From positions 59,521-123,520 of the forward strand of contig JAFQAZ010000031.1 of assembly GCA_017416855.1 (NCBI GenBank): a stretch of 64,000 bases of DNA, in the 5' to 3' direction. The translations under genes and the position numbers were made by a program. The notes beneath the pieces were generated by a model. It did not search any database and was not told the DNA's origin. It worked only from the letters and a program-made list of their open reading frames with translations. The DNA is from Clostridia bacterium. Lineage in GTDB: Bacteria > Bacillota > Clostridia > UBA1381 > UBA9506. Positions 17,200-27,095 of this stretch are shown here, one piece after another. Position 1 is the first letter of the stretch. The number at the start of each line of letters is the position of its first letter.

Positions 17200-19980
17200 T
17201 TATTCCTTTTGTTCTCTTAGCTTTTCCATTTTTTTATCAAGTTCATCTAAATTCTGCCCCATTGTTGTCCAATCGTTTCCAGCGGCAGACCGCTTGAAGT
17301 TATCGTAAGATGCCAGTACCTCATCGATAGTTGTGGTCAGATCCTGTATATCTTCTTCCGGGACTGGTGCCTGAGGTACGGTTTCCTCTGTTCCCGCTTC
17401 CCCTCCAGATGCGTGCTGTTTCTGCGCAAACACAGATCGAAGAGCCTCTTCCAGCGTTGGCTCCATAGCCACTGCATCGCCATAGCTCACCACAATTCGC
17501 TTCAGTTCCGGCAAGGACGCATTGTTTTTTGAGGTAATATAAATAGGCTCTACATATAAGAGCGAATTTCTATAGGGCACCACCAGCATGTTGCCACGGA
17601 TAACACTGGAACCACCCTGACTCCAGAGGGTCATTTCCCTTGAAATGTCCGGGTCATTATCCACACGGTTTTCTATCTGCATAGGACCGTAAACCGTCTG
17701 ATTTTTTGGAAAGCGATACAGCATTAGTTCCCCATAATGCTCCGGTGCGTTTCGCTGCACCAAAAGTCCCACCATATTATGCTTCCCCTGCACAACATAA
17801 GGAAGCATCAGAACCATTTCATCCCGACCGTCTATTTGCATAATATTGTAATAAGGTTCTACCTGAATTTCATTCTCCTGATATTTTTCGCTGGCAATAT
17901 CCCACACATCGGCACGATCATAAAACTGTCCCGCATCTTTCACATGATACTGCTGATACATTTCAGACTGAACCTTAAACATATATTCCGGCACACGGAT
18001 GTGTGACGCAATTTCTGCCGGAATGGCTTCCTCCGCAAAGGCTTCGGGGTATATTTTTCTGTAGACCCGTCCAACCGGATCACTTTCATCAGAAAGGTAC
18101 AGCTTCACATCGCCGGTGTAGGCATCTACAACAGCGGTGATGGAATTGCGGATGTAGTTCACGTTGCCAAAAGGTTGTGCATAAGGATAATAGGCAGAGC
18201 TTGTGTAACCATTAATAATCCAGTATAACCTGCCATCATCGGAAATTATCATATATGGGTCATTGTCAAAGCTCACAAACGGCACCGCCAGTTTCACACG
18301 TTCCAGAACATTACGATTAATCAGAATTTTACTGTCTGCGGAGATATTCCCCGAAAACAGCATCCGGTAATCCCTGTAATACAGAGCAAACATCATTTTT
18401 TTGAAGAATGTCATGGGAATACCGGTTTCACCGTCAAAGGTAAACTGAACATCAGAAAGACCTTCAGAATAATCCAGTTCCTGATTGTTGCCGCCAACGA
18501 TAACATAATCATTGGTCATTTCACCATAATAGATTCGTGGCTGGGTAATAGCAGGCATACCGCCTGTTGATTTCGGCGGAATATCTTTAATTAAAAACTC
18601 CGGCTGACCTTCACTTGTTACGCGGTTAACAGGGCTCGCTACCACACCGAATCCGTGGGTATAACGGAAAATCTGGTTGGCATACGATTTCGCGGAATCC
18701 TCTAAATTTTCTTTATTCATTTCTCTGGCCGCCAGAAAAACAACATTGAGCTTGCCATCCAGCTCATAGGGGGCCACATCCACATCATTAAAGGAATAAT
18801 ACTTTCTCAGAAACTGCAGCTGATTATAGGCTGTCAGCGTAGAGCCAAAATCGGTGATGCGGGTACCCTTCAGCCACGTATCGTCCTCTTCCAGCATCTC
18901 TGAAGTCATATTGTACTGCGGTACAAATTCTTCTTCAAACACTTTGTCTAAGCCATAAGCCTGCGTGGTAGCCGCCATATTATTGGCAATATAAGGGCTT
19001 TGCAGATTCCGTTCATTGGGGTTTACCACCAGTGACTCTGTTCCCCAGGCAATAGCGCCCGTTATCAATAAGGATAAAGGCAGAATTGCAACCGAGAGCA
19101 ATGAGAAAATATATTTTTTAAGAAGCAAAAAGATTACAATGAGCAAAACAGAAGCCAACACGATATAAGGCGCAACGGCATAAAACTTGCTCCAGATGTT
19201 CACCTCAACATAACCGGCACCGAAAATTTCCTGCCTGGGACCAAAGGAGGAAAACAGAACATTTTCTGCCGTAAACCTATAGGTGAGCATAATCAGGATA
19301 AAATACACCACCGCCAGTATGCACAAATGAGTCATGGCTTTTCTTTCCTGCATAAATACTTCTTTAAGGCTTCTGTCATCCTTTTTTGTAAAAACAAAAA
19401 AGTAGATAAAAGCGGAAAACAGCAGCAAAATTAACAGCAATGTTTTCCCTGTGCCCACAAGGCTGATGAAAAGCGGCCGTAAAAAGATGTAATATCCCAC
19501 ATCCTGAGAAAACAAAGGATCCATCTGACCAAAGGGCTCTGCATTCATAGCCATAAGCAGTTTTTGGTATACAGTATCCCCAATCTGGCCGCTGACAAAT
19601 ATAGATAAGGCAGCACTCAAAAGAACATAAGGCCATTTTTTCAATAAAAAGCCTTTAGAAACACGTTGTTTGATTGCCAGACTGCGCACCAGCAGCACAT
19701 TAATCAACAGCACAACAAAAATCAGCGCAAAACCGGATATTTGTGTGAGTGATTTTGCAAACAAATTGGTCCAGAATACAGAAGTGTACTGCGGTCCTAC
19801 TTCCTGAATCTGCCAATATTCCATCACGGCATGGTATAAAGGTGAAACAATGTATCCCAGCACCAGAACAACGACAGCTATAATCACCCATTTTTTCATT
19901 TTTCGTTTCTTCTCCTGATCTATCACATCGGCTACTTTTTCGCCAAAGCCGTTATGGCCGGAGTTAAAAAAATCATTCAT
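17200..19980 (-). CDS. UPF0182 family membrane protein
   Basis: 926 residues, the normal length of UPF0182. About seven membrane helices fill residues 30-330. A large region outside the membrane follows, with the family stretch NERNLQSPYIANNMAAT. The last 60 residues are a charged, coiled-coil-like tail (LDELDKKMEKLREQ). The function of the family is unknown. It is the last gene of the der-plsY-gpsA-ftsY run but is separated from ftsY by a terminator-like hairpin. Confidence 0.9.
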   Translation of the reverse strand: MNDFFNSGHNGFGEKVADVIDQEKKRKMKKWVIIAVVVLVLGYIVSPLYHAVMEYWQIQEVGPQYTSVFWTNLFAKSLTQISGFALIFVVLLINVLLVRSLAIKQRVSKGFLLKKWPYVLLSAALSIFVSGQIGDTVYQKLLMAMNAEPFGQMDPLFSQDVGYYIFLRPLFISLVGTGKTLLLILLLFSAFIYFFVFTKKDDRSLKEVFMQERKAMTHLCILAVVYFILIMLTYRFTAENVLFSSFGPRQEIFGAGYVEVNIWSKFYAVAPYIVLASVLLIVIFLLLKKYIFSLLSVAILPLSLLITGAIAWGTESLVVNPNERNLQSPYIANNMAATTQAYGLDKVFEEEFVPQYNMTSEMLEEDDTWLKGTRITDFGSTLTAYNQLQFLRKYYSFNDVDVAPYELDGKLNVVFLAAREMNKENLEDSAKSYANQIFRYTHGFGVVASPVNRVTSEGQPEFLIKDIPPKSTGGMPAITQPRIYYGEMTNDYVIVGGNNQELDYSEGLSDVQFTFDGETGIPMTFFKKMMFALYYRDYRMLFSGNISADSKILINRNVLERVKLAVPFVSFDNDPYMIISDDGRLYWIINGYTSSAYYPYAQPFGNVNYIRNSITAVVDAYTGDVKLYLSDESDPVGRVYRKIYPEAFAEEAIPAEIASHIRVPEYMFKVQSEMYQQYHVKDAGQFYDRADVWDIASEKYQENEIQVEPYYNIMQIDGRDEMVLMLPYVVQGKHNMVGLLVQRNAPEHYGELMLYRFPKNQTVYGPMQIENRVDNDPDISREMTLWSQGGSSVIRGNMLVVPYRNSLLYVEPIYITSKNNASLPELKRIVVSYGDAVAMEPTLEEALRSVFAQKQHASGGEAGTEETVPQAPVPEEDIQDLTTTIDEVLASYDNFKRSAAGNDWTTMGQNLDELDKKMEKLREQKE

Positions 19981-19998
19981 GTAATTCTCTCCTTATAG

Positions 19999-20030
19999 TA
20001 AAAAAGAGGGGCACAAACCGCACCCCTTTT
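19999..20030 (-). terminator. Intrinsic terminator after ftsY
   Basis: On the minus strand AAAAGGGG and CCCCTCTTTT form a stem around a GC-rich loop, followed by a run of six T before the UPF0182 gene. Confidence 0.65.
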
Positions 20031-20032
20031 CT

Positions 20033-21172
20033 TTAATTTTCACTTGGAAACAACGCTTCTGCAAAACGTTCCGGTTCAAAGGGGCGCAAATCATCAATCT
20101 GCTCGCCCACACCAATAAATTTAACGCCAATGCCCTGCTCCCGGGATAACGCCAGAATAACGCCGCCCTTAGCCGTGCCATCAAGCTTTGTTAAAATCAC
20201 ACCGGTAATGCCGGCAGCCTGTGCAAATTCTCTTGCCTGATTTAAAGCATTCTGACCGGTAGATGCATCCAGCACGAGCAGAGTTTCACCGGCTGCACTG
20301 CCCGTTTCCCGTTCAATAACACGAGCCGTCTTCTTTAATTCTTCCATCAAATGCTTTTTATTATGCAATCTTCCTGCCGTATCGCAAATAACCACATCGG
20401 CATTTCTGGCTTTGGCTGCCTGAATGCTGTCAAACACAACGGCAGACGGGTCTGAACCCTCCTGATGCTTCACCACATCCACACCGGCCCGTTCTCCCCA
20501 GATTTCCAGCTGGTCTATTGCCGCCGCACGAAAGGTATCTCCTGCGGCCAGAATAACCTTTTTCCCCTGATTCTTAAAATAATGTGCCAATTTGCCGATA
20601 GAGGTGGTTTTACCAACACCGTTAACGCCAATGACCATAATCACAGCAGGTTTTGCTTCTAAATGCAGCTCTGCATCCTGAGCAGACAGAATGTCGGCAA
20701 TAATCTCCCGCAACAGGTCTTTCAGTTCTAAGCTCTCTTTAATACCCTTTTCCCTGGCTTTGGCTTTTAAAGTTTCGATAATATAAGCCGAGGTTTCTGC
20801 ACCGATATCAGACATAATCAGCGCTTCTTCCAGTTCTTCATATAAATCGTCATCCACTTTGCTCAAAGAGGTTAAAACGGCATCAATTTTTCCGAAAATA
20901 GCTGAACGGGTTTTATCTAACCCTTCTTTTAACCGACCGAAAAAGCCTTTTTCTTCCGCCTGCGGAACCATTTCTTCAACAGCTGTTTCCTGTTCTTCAA
21001 CAGGTTCCGCTGCTTCAGTTTCCGGTTCTGCTTCTTGTGCAGATAATGTTTCTTCTATATGTTCTTCCGCAAACTGCGATGGCAGCTCTTCTGCCACCGG
21101 TTCAACAACCGGTGCCTGCTGTTCCTCCACCTCCCGGACTTCTGTCTTTTTCTTAAAAAAATGCTTAAACAA
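20033..21172 (-). CDS. ftsY: Signal recognition particle receptor FtsY
   Basis: 379 residues. A GTPase that docks SRP-ribosome complexes at the membrane. A long Glu/Ala-rich acidic A domain (10-75) contacts membrane or translocon. It is followed by the NG domain with P-loop GVNGVGKTT (182-190), CDTAGRLHNK and TKLDGTAKGG. In B. subtilis ftsY follows smc; here it follows gpsA with a 32-base gap and no smc nearby. Confidence 0.96.
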   Translation of the reverse strand: MFKHFFKKKTEVREVEEQQAPVVEPVAEELPSQFAEEHIEETLSAQEAEPETEAAEPVEEQETAVEEMVPQAEEKGFFGRLKEGLDKTRSAIFGKIDAVLTSLSKVDDDLYEELEEALIMSDIGAETSAYIIETLKAKAREKGIKESLELKDLLREIIADILSAQDAELHLEAKPAVIMVIGVNGVGKTTSIGKLAHYFKNQGKKVILAAGDTFRAAAIDQLEIWGERAGVDVVKHQEGSDPSAVVFDSIQAAKARNADVVICDTAGRLHNKKHLMEELKKTARVIERETGSAAGETLLVLDASTGQNALNQAREFAQAAGITGVILTKLDGTAKGGVILALSREQGIGVKFIGVGEQIDDLRPFEPERFAEALFPSEN

Positions 21173-21204
21173 AGGAGCACCTCATTTCTGCCCGTTTCAA
21201 AACT

Positions 21205-22221
21205 TTATTGTCCGTGTATAATTTCATACTCAGTTTCGTGTTTCTTTTCGCGAATCATTAAGCTCATAACAGAATCCTTCGGATTTTTACCTTCAAACAA
21301 AACACTGTAAGCCTGCTCAACAATCGGCATTTCTACACCTACACGCTTGGCTAACGCATACGCCGCTTTCGTTGTATAAAAACCTTCTACTACCATTTTT
21401 ACCTCTTCAACCGCCTGCTCAGGACTCATACCCTGACCGATTAAAACACCGGCACGGCGATTGCGGGAATGCATACTGGTGCAAGTTACAATCAAATCTC
21501 CCATACCGGAAAGACCGGCAAAGGTTAAGGGGTCCGCTCCCATTGCCACACCCAAACGGGACATTTCTGCCATACCGCGGGTCATTAAAGCCGCCTTGGC
21601 GTTATCGCCCAGACCAATACCATCGGCAATGCCGGCACATAAAGCAATAACATTTTTCAATGCGCCGCCCAGTTCTACCCCCACCATATCCATGCTGGTG
21701 TAAACACGGAAGGTATCACACATAATGACATCCTGCACATACTCAGAAATGGCAATATCCGATGAAGCAACCACATTGGTGGTCGCAAGACCGCGGCCAG
21801 CTTCTTCAGCATGGGAAGGGCCGGACATAACCGCCAGTTTTGCCTGCGGAATGGCTTCAGCAACAACCTGAGACAATCTTTTTTGTGTTTCCTGCTCTAA
21901 TCCCTTAGAAGCAGTCACAATGACTGTACCCTCTTTTACAAAGGGAGAAAGTTTTTTTGCGGTTGCCGCAACTGCTTGCGAGGGTGTTACCATAAAAATG
22001 CATTCTGCATTGTTCGCTGCTTCCTCTAAAGAATCGGTAAAATAAATTCCCTCCGGCAAGATAACACCCGGTAAAAATCGCTTATTCTCTTTATCCCGAG
22101 CCAAATTTTCAGATTCTTCTTTTAAATATGACCAAAGAGTAACACGATGACCATTGCGCGCTAAAATTGAAGCGATGGCTGTTCCCCAACCACCTGAACC
22201 AATAACTGCAATCTGTTTCAT
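21205..22221 (-). CDS. gpsA: Glycerol-3-phosphate dehydrogenase [NAD(P)+]
   Basis: 338 residues. Reduces dihydroxyacetone phosphate to sn-glycerol-3-phosphate for phospholipid synthesis. The nucleotide loop GSGGWGTAIAS is at 8-18, ASKGLEQET holds the middle motif, and GGALKNVIALCAGIADGIG carries the catalytic lysine. It sits 2 bases after plsY, which uses its product, so the pair supplies lysophosphatidic acid. Confidence 0.96.
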   Translation of the reverse strand: MKQIAVIGSGGWGTAIASILARNGHRVTLWSYLKEESENLARDKENKRFLPGVILPEGIYFTDSLEEAANNAECIFMVTPSQAVAATAKKLSPFVKEGTVIVTASKGLEQETQKRLSQVVAEAIPQAKLAVMSGPSHAEEAGRGLATTNVVASSDIAISEYVQDVIMCDTFRVYTSMDMVGVELGGALKNVIALCAGIADGIGLGDNAKAALMTRGMAEMSRLGVAMGADPLTFAGLSGMGDLIVTCTSMHSRNRRAGVLIGQGMSPEQAVEEVKMVVEGFYTTKAAYALAKRVGVEMPIVEQAYSVLFEGKNPKDSVMSLMIREKKHETEYEIIHGQ

Positions 22222-22223
22222 TG

Positions 22224-22880
22224 TTATTTCTCCTTTTTTTCACCTAATTTAGATTCTGTTCCTGCACGCAAACGGGCAATGTTTGCTTTGTGACGATAAA
22301 CCGCCAGAACAGAAATAACCAAAGACAATGCAATATAGTAGGTAGTTGCCGGACGAGGGCCTCCCACATTAAATGCAATGACAAACAAAGGATAAATCAT
22401 GGCGCTGGTAATAGATGCCAAAGACACATATCGGGTTGCTGCCACCACTAAAACGAACACGGTTAACAGCACCAATGCAATACGGTAATCCAGAATCATA
22501 ATAACGCCCCAGGAGGCTAGAATTCCCTTGCCGCCCCGGAACATAAAATATATGGGGAAATTATGGCCCAAAACCGAACCAAGACCTGCTAAATACTGGC
22601 CATATAGCGCCATTTCATGGTTTTCTGCAAACAACTCTTTACCAACTGTGCCGGCCACCAGCACGGCAACAACCGATTTTAAAAGATCGAACAAAAAGAC
22701 AAAGACAGCGGCCTTTTTACCAAACACACGGAGAGAATTGGTCATTCCGGCATTTTTACTGCCTTGACTACGAATATCAATACCCTTAAATATTTTACCG
22801 AAAATAATTGATGCATTAAAGCTGCCAAGTAAATATCCACCCACTAAGGAGCAAACTAAAAACCAATACATCACGGTCAC
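22224..22880 (-). CDS. plsY: Acyl-phosphate:glycerol-3-phosphate acyltransferase PlsY
   Basis: 218 residues with about five membrane helices. It moves the acyl chain from acyl-phosphate to glycerol-3-phosphate. All three family motifs are visible: GSFNASI near 19, GSKNAGMTN at 40-48, and GHNFPIYFMFRGGKGI at 105-120. GAGGTGACC precedes the ATG. gpsA follows directly. Confidence 0.95.
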   Translation of the reverse strand: MTVMYWFLVCSLVGGYLLGSFNASIIFGKIFKGIDIRSQGSKNAGMTNSLRVFGKKAAVFVFLFDLLKSVVAVLVAGTVGKELFAENHEMALYGQYLAGLGSVLGHNFPIYFMFRGGKGILASWGVIMILDYRIALVLLTVFVLVVAATRYVSLASITSAMIYPLFVIAFNVGGPRPATTYYIALSLVISVLAVYRHKANIARLRAGTESKLGEKKEK

Positions 22881-22895
22881 CTCTCAATCAGAATT

Positions 22896-24221
22896 TTACT
22901 TTTCTTCGCCGCGTTCTCTGAGTACAAACCGCACAGGTGAGCCCTCTAAACCAAACACACCGCGGATTTGATTTTCCAGATAACGCACATAAGAAAAGTG
23001 TGCCAATTCACGGTTGTTCACAAACAAAACAAAGGTCGGCGGTGCAGTAGATGCCTGGGTAATATAGTAAATCTTCAGGCGCTTACCTTTATCTGAAGGC
23101 GGTTGCACGCGCATTGTTGCTTCATTTAGAATATCATTTAACGCTCCGGTACGGATACGCATAGTATTCTGCTCGCGAACATAATCCACAAGTTCAAATA
23201 AGCGGTCAATCCGCTGACCGGTAACCGCCGAAATAAACACCACAGGCGCATAGAGCATAAAGGATAAGCCCTCTGCCACTTTTTTGCGGAACTGATCCAT
23301 AGTCTTACCATCTTTTTCTACCAAATCCCATTTATTCACGGCAATGATACAGCCCTTGCCCTGCTCGTGTGCATAACCGGCAATTTTGGTGTCCTGCTCA
23401 GTAACACCTTCAGTTGCATCAATCATAATCACGCACACATCAGCACGGTCTACCGCTGTCAGCGAGCGGATAACACTATAATGCTCAATTCCCTCTTCCA
23501 CCTTACTGCGCTTACGCATACCGGCTGTGTCAATAAAGGTATATTCTTTGCCGTTTTGGGTGACGCGGGCATCTATAGCATCGCGGGTTGTGCCGGCAAT
23601 GTTGCTGACAATCACACGATCTTCGCCTAAAATTCTATTAATCAGAGAAGATTTTCCCACATTGGGTTTACCCACTAAAGCAACCTTTAATGTATCGTCC
23701 TCTTCTTCTCCTTCCTCCAGCTCCGGCGGAAACAGTTTTACAACTTCATCCAGCAAATCGCCCACACCCAAGCCGTGGATGGAAGAAACCGGCCAGGGAT
23801 CACCCAAACCAAGATTATAAAACTCATAAAGCTCCATAGGGGGATTGCCGACATTATCCACCTTGTTAACCACCAACAAAACCGGTTTACCGGATTTTTG
23901 CAGCATAGACGCCACATCAGCATCAGCGGCCACCAAACCATCGTGTACATTGGTCATTAAAAGCAGCACATCTGCCTGAGAAATAGCCAATTCTGCCTGA
24001 CGGCGCATACCAGACACAATCACATCATCACCGGATTCGATACCGCCTGTGTCAATGAGCATAAACTCACGGCCGTTCCATTCGCTTTCCATATAAATTC
24101 TGTCGCGGGTAACCCCCGGTGTATCATCCACAATAGAAACACGGGTACCGACAATTTTATTAAATAATGTAGATTTGCCTACATTGGGTCGGCCAATGAT
24201 GGCAACAACAGGTTTCGTCAT
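22896..24221 (-). CDS. der: Ribosome biogenesis GTPase Der (EngA)
   Basis: 441 residues. A tandem GTPase for 50S assembly. The first P-loop GRPNVGKST is at 10-18 and the second GKPNVGKSS at 184-192. Matching DTGG/DTAG and NKVD/NKWD motifs are present in both domains. A KH-like C-terminal domain follows (about 350-441). It is the third gene of a run DUF512-der-plsY-gpsA-ftsY that resembles the der-gpsA grouping of other Firmicutes. Confidence 0.96.
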   Translation of the reverse strand: MTKPVVAIIGRPNVGKSTLFNKIVGTRVSIVDDTPGVTRDRIYMESEWNGREFMLIDTGGIESGDDVIVSGMRRQAELAISQADVLLLMTNVHDGLVAADADVASMLQKSGKPVLLVVNKVDNVGNPPMELYEFYNLGLGDPWPVSSIHGLGVGDLLDEVVKLFPPELEEGEEEDDTLKVALVGKPNVGKSSLINRILGEDRVIVSNIAGTTRDAIDARVTQNGKEYTFIDTAGMRKRSKVEEGIEHYSVIRSLTAVDRADVCVIMIDATEGVTEQDTKIAGYAHEQGKGCIIAVNKWDLVEKDGKTMDQFRKKVAEGLSFMLYAPVVFISAVTGQRIDRLFELVDYVREQNTMRIRTGALNDILNEATMRVQPPSDKGKRLKIYYITQASTAPPTFVLFVNNRELAHFSYVRYLENQIRGVFGLEGSPVRFVLRERGEEK

Positions 24222-24273
24222 AATAAATACCGTAGCCTTTCTGTTGCAAAATTCTTCTGATGCATCCTATATG

Positions 24274-25629
24274 TTATATTATATCATCATTTTCATGATA
24301 AGGGAAGCCTTCTCTCCCTAAAAGTTTTTCCAAAAAATCATACCCATCGTTCCGACAAGGTACCAATACCGTTTTTAGTGACTGTTCCAGTTCTTCCACC
24401 GTCACATCATCCAAGAAAACGGGTTCATCAGCTTTGAGCATAGACTCTGTAATCAGCAAACGGTCCATCGGCATTCCCTGCAGGCGTGCAAGTAAATCCC
24501 GACCGCCTAATAAACCGGCCACCGTTACACCGCCACCAAACAAAGAGTTTTCTACAGAAACAACCTCAACCTCTAAATTAGTATACCGTTTTTTTGCCAT
24601 ATCTACCAATTTTTTAATAAAGGGATAAGCTAAAACCCCGGTGGCAATGACTGTTTTGCCCGGATTTCCCGTCTCAGGCTCCTCTTCTAATGCCGCTATA
24701 AACTCTTCTTCCATACTGGCTTCCATGCCCACGCCATTTTCTATCTGAGGAAAATCTTCATATGCCTCTGCCGGAGGAATAGGGAGTTCAGCCAGCAAAT
24801 AGAATTCATCGCTCACATAGGCAAACCGTGAGCCAATTTTTTTTATAAATTGTTGTTGCAGCGCCTCTACCTGTTGAACCACAGCCAAAGCATCTTCTTT
24901 GGTAAAGGGTTCCAGAGCATATAAGCCCTCACGATAGCGGGTAAGTCCCACCGGCACAATGGAAACGCTGGCGGCAAAAGGCGCAAAAGAAGCCAGGTCC
25001 CGCAAGCTTTTTGTCAGCTCTTTCCCATCATTGATCCCTTTACAGAGCACAATCTGCATATTCATGGTAATGCCCCCATCAGCAAGCATTCTGATATAAT
25101 CCATCACCCTGTCAGCATGACGATTTTTCAGCATCTCTTTCCGGAGCTCCATATTGGTGGTATGGACGGATATATTCACCGGGGACACCCGATATTCAAT
25201 TAAGCGGTCAACATCCTTTGGCAGCATATTGGTCATTGTCACATAGTTGCCATATAAAAAGGAAAGCCGCGAATCATCATCCTTAAAATAAAGAGATTGC
25301 CGCAAATGTGGCGGCAACTGATCAATAAAGCAAAAAATGCATTGATTAGAGCAGGATTTTGCCGGTTCAAAGAGCATTTTTGAAAATCCTATACCCAAAT
25401 CTTCCATATCTTCATTTTCAATTTCAAATTCAATGAAACTGCCGTCTTGTTTTTGTACCTTCAGCACAATCTCCTCACTGGCAGTTAAAAACTGATAATC
25501 TAAAAAATCAGCAATCCGGCGGCCGTTAATCTCGCAGATTGTATCACCGGGTACAATCCCCAATTCTTCTGCAATGCTGTCCGGCCGGATACTGTCTACG
25601 GTAGCATAATACTGCAAGATGCCATCCAC
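24274..25629 (-). CDS. DUF512 radical SAM protein with PDZ-like N-terminus
   Basis: 451 residues. A PDZ-like segment (9-45, VDSIRPDSIAEELGIVPGD) is followed by the cluster motif C93-X3-C97-X2-C100 in SCSNQCIFCFIDQLP. The family run FKDDDSRLSFLYGNYVTMTN and the DUF512 domain follow. The C-terminal third has GVLAYPFIKKLV and VENSLFGGGVTVAGLL. The family is widespread in Clostridia, often beside der, and its reaction is unknown. AGGTGG stands before the ATG. The upstream terminator separates it from rpmF. Confidence 0.9.
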   Translation of the reverse strand: MDGILQYYATVDSIRPDSIAEELGIVPGDTICEINGRRIADFLDYQFLTASEEIVLKVQKQDGSFIEFEIENEDMEDLGIGFSKMLFEPAKSCSNQCIFCFIDQLPPHLRQSLYFKDDDSRLSFLYGNYVTMTNMLPKDVDRLIEYRVSPVNISVHTTNMELRKEMLKNRHADRVMDYIRMLADGGITMNMQIVLCKGINDGKELTKSLRDLASFAPFAASVSIVPVGLTRYREGLYALEPFTKEDALAVVQQVEALQQQFIKKIGSRFAYVSDEFYLLAELPIPPAEAYEDFPQIENGVGMEASMEEEFIAALEEEPETGNPGKTVIATGVLAYPFIKKLVDMAKKRYTNLEVEVVSVENSLFGGGVTVAGLLGGRDLLARLQGMPMDRLLITESMLKADEPVFLDDVTVEELEQSLKTVLVPCRNDGYDFLEKLLGREGFPYHENDDII

Positions 25630-25636
25630 CTTTCCT

Positions 25637-25681
25637 GCTTACAAAAATAGAGAAGACAAACCGCCTTCTCTATTCGTAAGC
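25637..25681 (-). terminator. Intrinsic terminator after rpmF
   Basis: AATAGAGAAG pairs with CTTCTCTATT around a 9-base loop. Outer GCTTAC/GTAAGC pairs extend the stem, and on the minus strand it runs into TTTTT. Confidence 0.8.
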
Positions 25682-25690
25682 AAAATCAAC

Positions 25691-25870
25691 TTATTCAGCT
25701 TTGGCGATTACTTCCTTGCCTTTATAGTATCCGCAGGCCTTGCAGACTCTGTGAGGCATGATAAACTCGCCACAACGCGGGCATGCTACAATGCCCGGAA
25801 CTGCCAGCTTCCAGTTGGCACGTCTCTGGTCACGTTTTGCTTTTGAGGTTCTTCTCTTAGGTACTGCCAT
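25691..25870 (-). CDS. rpmF: 50S ribosomal protein L32
   Basis: 59 residues, start [20 protein letters not shown], the family hallmark. A zinc ribbon is formed by CPRC and CKAC, so this is the four-cysteine (zinc-binding) form of L32. AGGAGGTGTAGCAC precedes the ATG. It lies 62 bases after the DUF177 gene, the usual yceD-rpmF pairing. Confidence 0.96.
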   Translation of the reverse strand: MAVPKRRTSKAKRDQRRANWKLAVPGIVACPRCGEFIMPHRVCKACGYYKGKEVIAKAE

Positions 25871-25932
25871 GTGCTACACCTCCTATTAGTCAGGCTCACA
25901 GTATTTCTGCAAACCAAATTTAACATGTATTT

Positions 25933-26436
25933 TTACTGCAACAGATCAGCAAGACCCGCAAGACGCGGATCAATATCATCATCCTTACAGTCGCAGGGGC
26001 TTTCATTTAAATCTGCACCGCAATGAATGCAGAGGCCCTTGCACTCCGGCTGACAAAGATACTTTGAATCAAGCGTTAACACGATAGATGGCCAAACGGC
26101 CTCGCCCAAATCGACACTTGTGCCGGCAAAGGGAATAATCGCATCCCGGTCAGAAATCTCAGCGTCCTCTTTGGCCAGAGTCTCAAAAACCTCTGCCTCA
26201 AAGCTCTGCTCTGTTTCCTTCATGCACCGGGCACAGGGAACCGTAAATTTACCTTTCACATCACCACGGAGTTCAAGCACACCGCCGATGTTTTCCAGTT
26301 CACCGGAAAATAAAACTTCTGAAAAAGTCATATCACTTTTTAAAAGCTCAGCTGATGGCTCAATTTCGCATTTAACCGGAATTTTCGCACCGTCAGCTTT
26401 TAATATTTCCTGAACATCTAAAATCACAGTACCCAC
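25933..26436 (-). CDS. DUF177 (YceD) protein
   Basis: 167 residues. DUF177/YceD proteins are almost always found just upstream of rpmF, and bacterial and plant members have been linked to 23S rRNA processing. The N-terminal beta-rich part is followed by FTVPCARCMKE and a cysteine-rich tail, CQPECKGLCIHCGADLNESP, likely a metal site. The C-terminal PRLAGLADLL is typical. Confidence 0.9.
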   Translation of the reverse strand: MGTVILDVQEILKADGAKIPVKCEIEPSAELLKSDMTFSEVLFSGELENIGGVLELRGDVKGKFTVPCARCMKETEQSFEAEVFETLAKEDAEISDRDAIIPFAGTSVDLGEAVWPSIVLTLDSKYLCQPECKGLCIHCGADLNESPCDCKDDDIDPRLAGLADLLQ

Positions 26437-26556
26437 TCCCCTATCTTTAAATTATATAGGATTAAGTCAATATTGTCAACCTTTTTTTATTCTTTTTTTT
26501 AAATTCAGCAGGAATTCTGCCTTCTTTCTGCACCAATGGAAGAGTTTTTCCAATAC

Positions 26557-26585
26557 TTGACATAATTCTCCAATTATGTTACAAT
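26557..26585 (+). promoter_or_regulatory. Strong predicted sigma-A promoter of veg
   Basis: TTGACA (26557-26562), a 17-base spacer, and TACAAT (26580-26585). The veg promoter of B. subtilis is also among the strongest known. Confidence 0.85.
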
Positions 26586-26628
26586 AAGCAAAGAGTTACA
26601 ATTTATGGAAAACAAAGGTGGGATATGG

Positions 26629-26898
26629 GTGATTGAAAAAGCAGATATTGAACGTGTAAAAGCGTTATTAACCGAAAACAACGGCAAGCGCATTAAACTA
26701 TCCGCCAAAAAAGGAAGAAAACGCATCATTGTTCGTCACGGCGTTATCAAAGAAACCTATCCTTCTATTTTTCTCGTTACATTGGACAGCATTTCTGATT
26801 TTGCCGTAACAGAACGGACCGTTTCTTTCAGCTATGCTGATATCTTAACAAAATCTGTCGAAATAATGCTGGCAGACACAAAACAGATTATTATGTAA
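26629..26898 (+). CDS. veg: Veg family protein
   Basis: 89 residues from GTG 26629. That start is chosen because AAGGTGGG (26615-26622) lies 6 bases upstream and the length then matches Veg; an in-frame ATG at 26605 has no ribosome binding site. Family stretches are [28 protein letters not shown] and [14 protein letters not shown]. Veg is a small SH3-like protein that stimulates biofilm gene expression in B. subtilis and is made at high level. Confidence 0.9.
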   Translation: MIEKADIERVKALLTENNGKRIKLSAKKGRKRIIVRHGVIKETYPSIFLVTLDSISDFAVTERTVSFSYADILTKSVEIMLADTKQIIM

Positions 26899-26973
26899 TT
26901 AAGGAAGGATTAATTCCTTCTTTTTTATTTTTTCGCCGTATTTTGCATATTTTTTATTTTTTAGAAAAAACTC

Positions 26974-27002
26974 TTTACAAACTGTCTTTGTTGTGGTATA
27001 AT
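26974..27002 (+). promoter_or_regulatory. Strong predicted sigma-A promoter of rpsO
   Basis: TTTACA (26974-26979), a 17-base spacer and TATAAT (26997-27002). The transcript would start near 27009, leaving a leader of about 87 bases. Confidence 0.85.
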
Positions 27003-27009
27003 GGCTTTT

Positions 27010-27080
27010 GTTCCACTATCCGGGGGTTGGGTGTCACCTCAATTAAGACCCACTGCTCGGGGGTAGGAGAAAAAATTTTT
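27010..27080 (+). promoter_or_regulatory. Candidate S15 autoregulatory leader
   Basis: The rpsO leader contains a TGGGT/ACCCA stem and a G-rich run on each side (CGGGGGT occurs twice). S15 leaders that bind S15 are known in several bacterial lines with unrelated shapes. Assignment rests on position and foldability only. Confidence 0.35.
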
Positions 27081-27095
27081 TTGGAGGTTAACATT

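Noticed and set aside
20859..21221. 120-codon Ser/Cys-rich plus-strand frame
   Set aside because: It mirrors the Glu/Ala-rich acidic domain of ftsY on the other strand; the odd composition is a codon artefact.
26943..27095. N-terminal extension of S15
   Set aside because: The extra frame runs through the rpsO promoter and leader; the strong ribosome binding site and the family start place the ATG at 27096.
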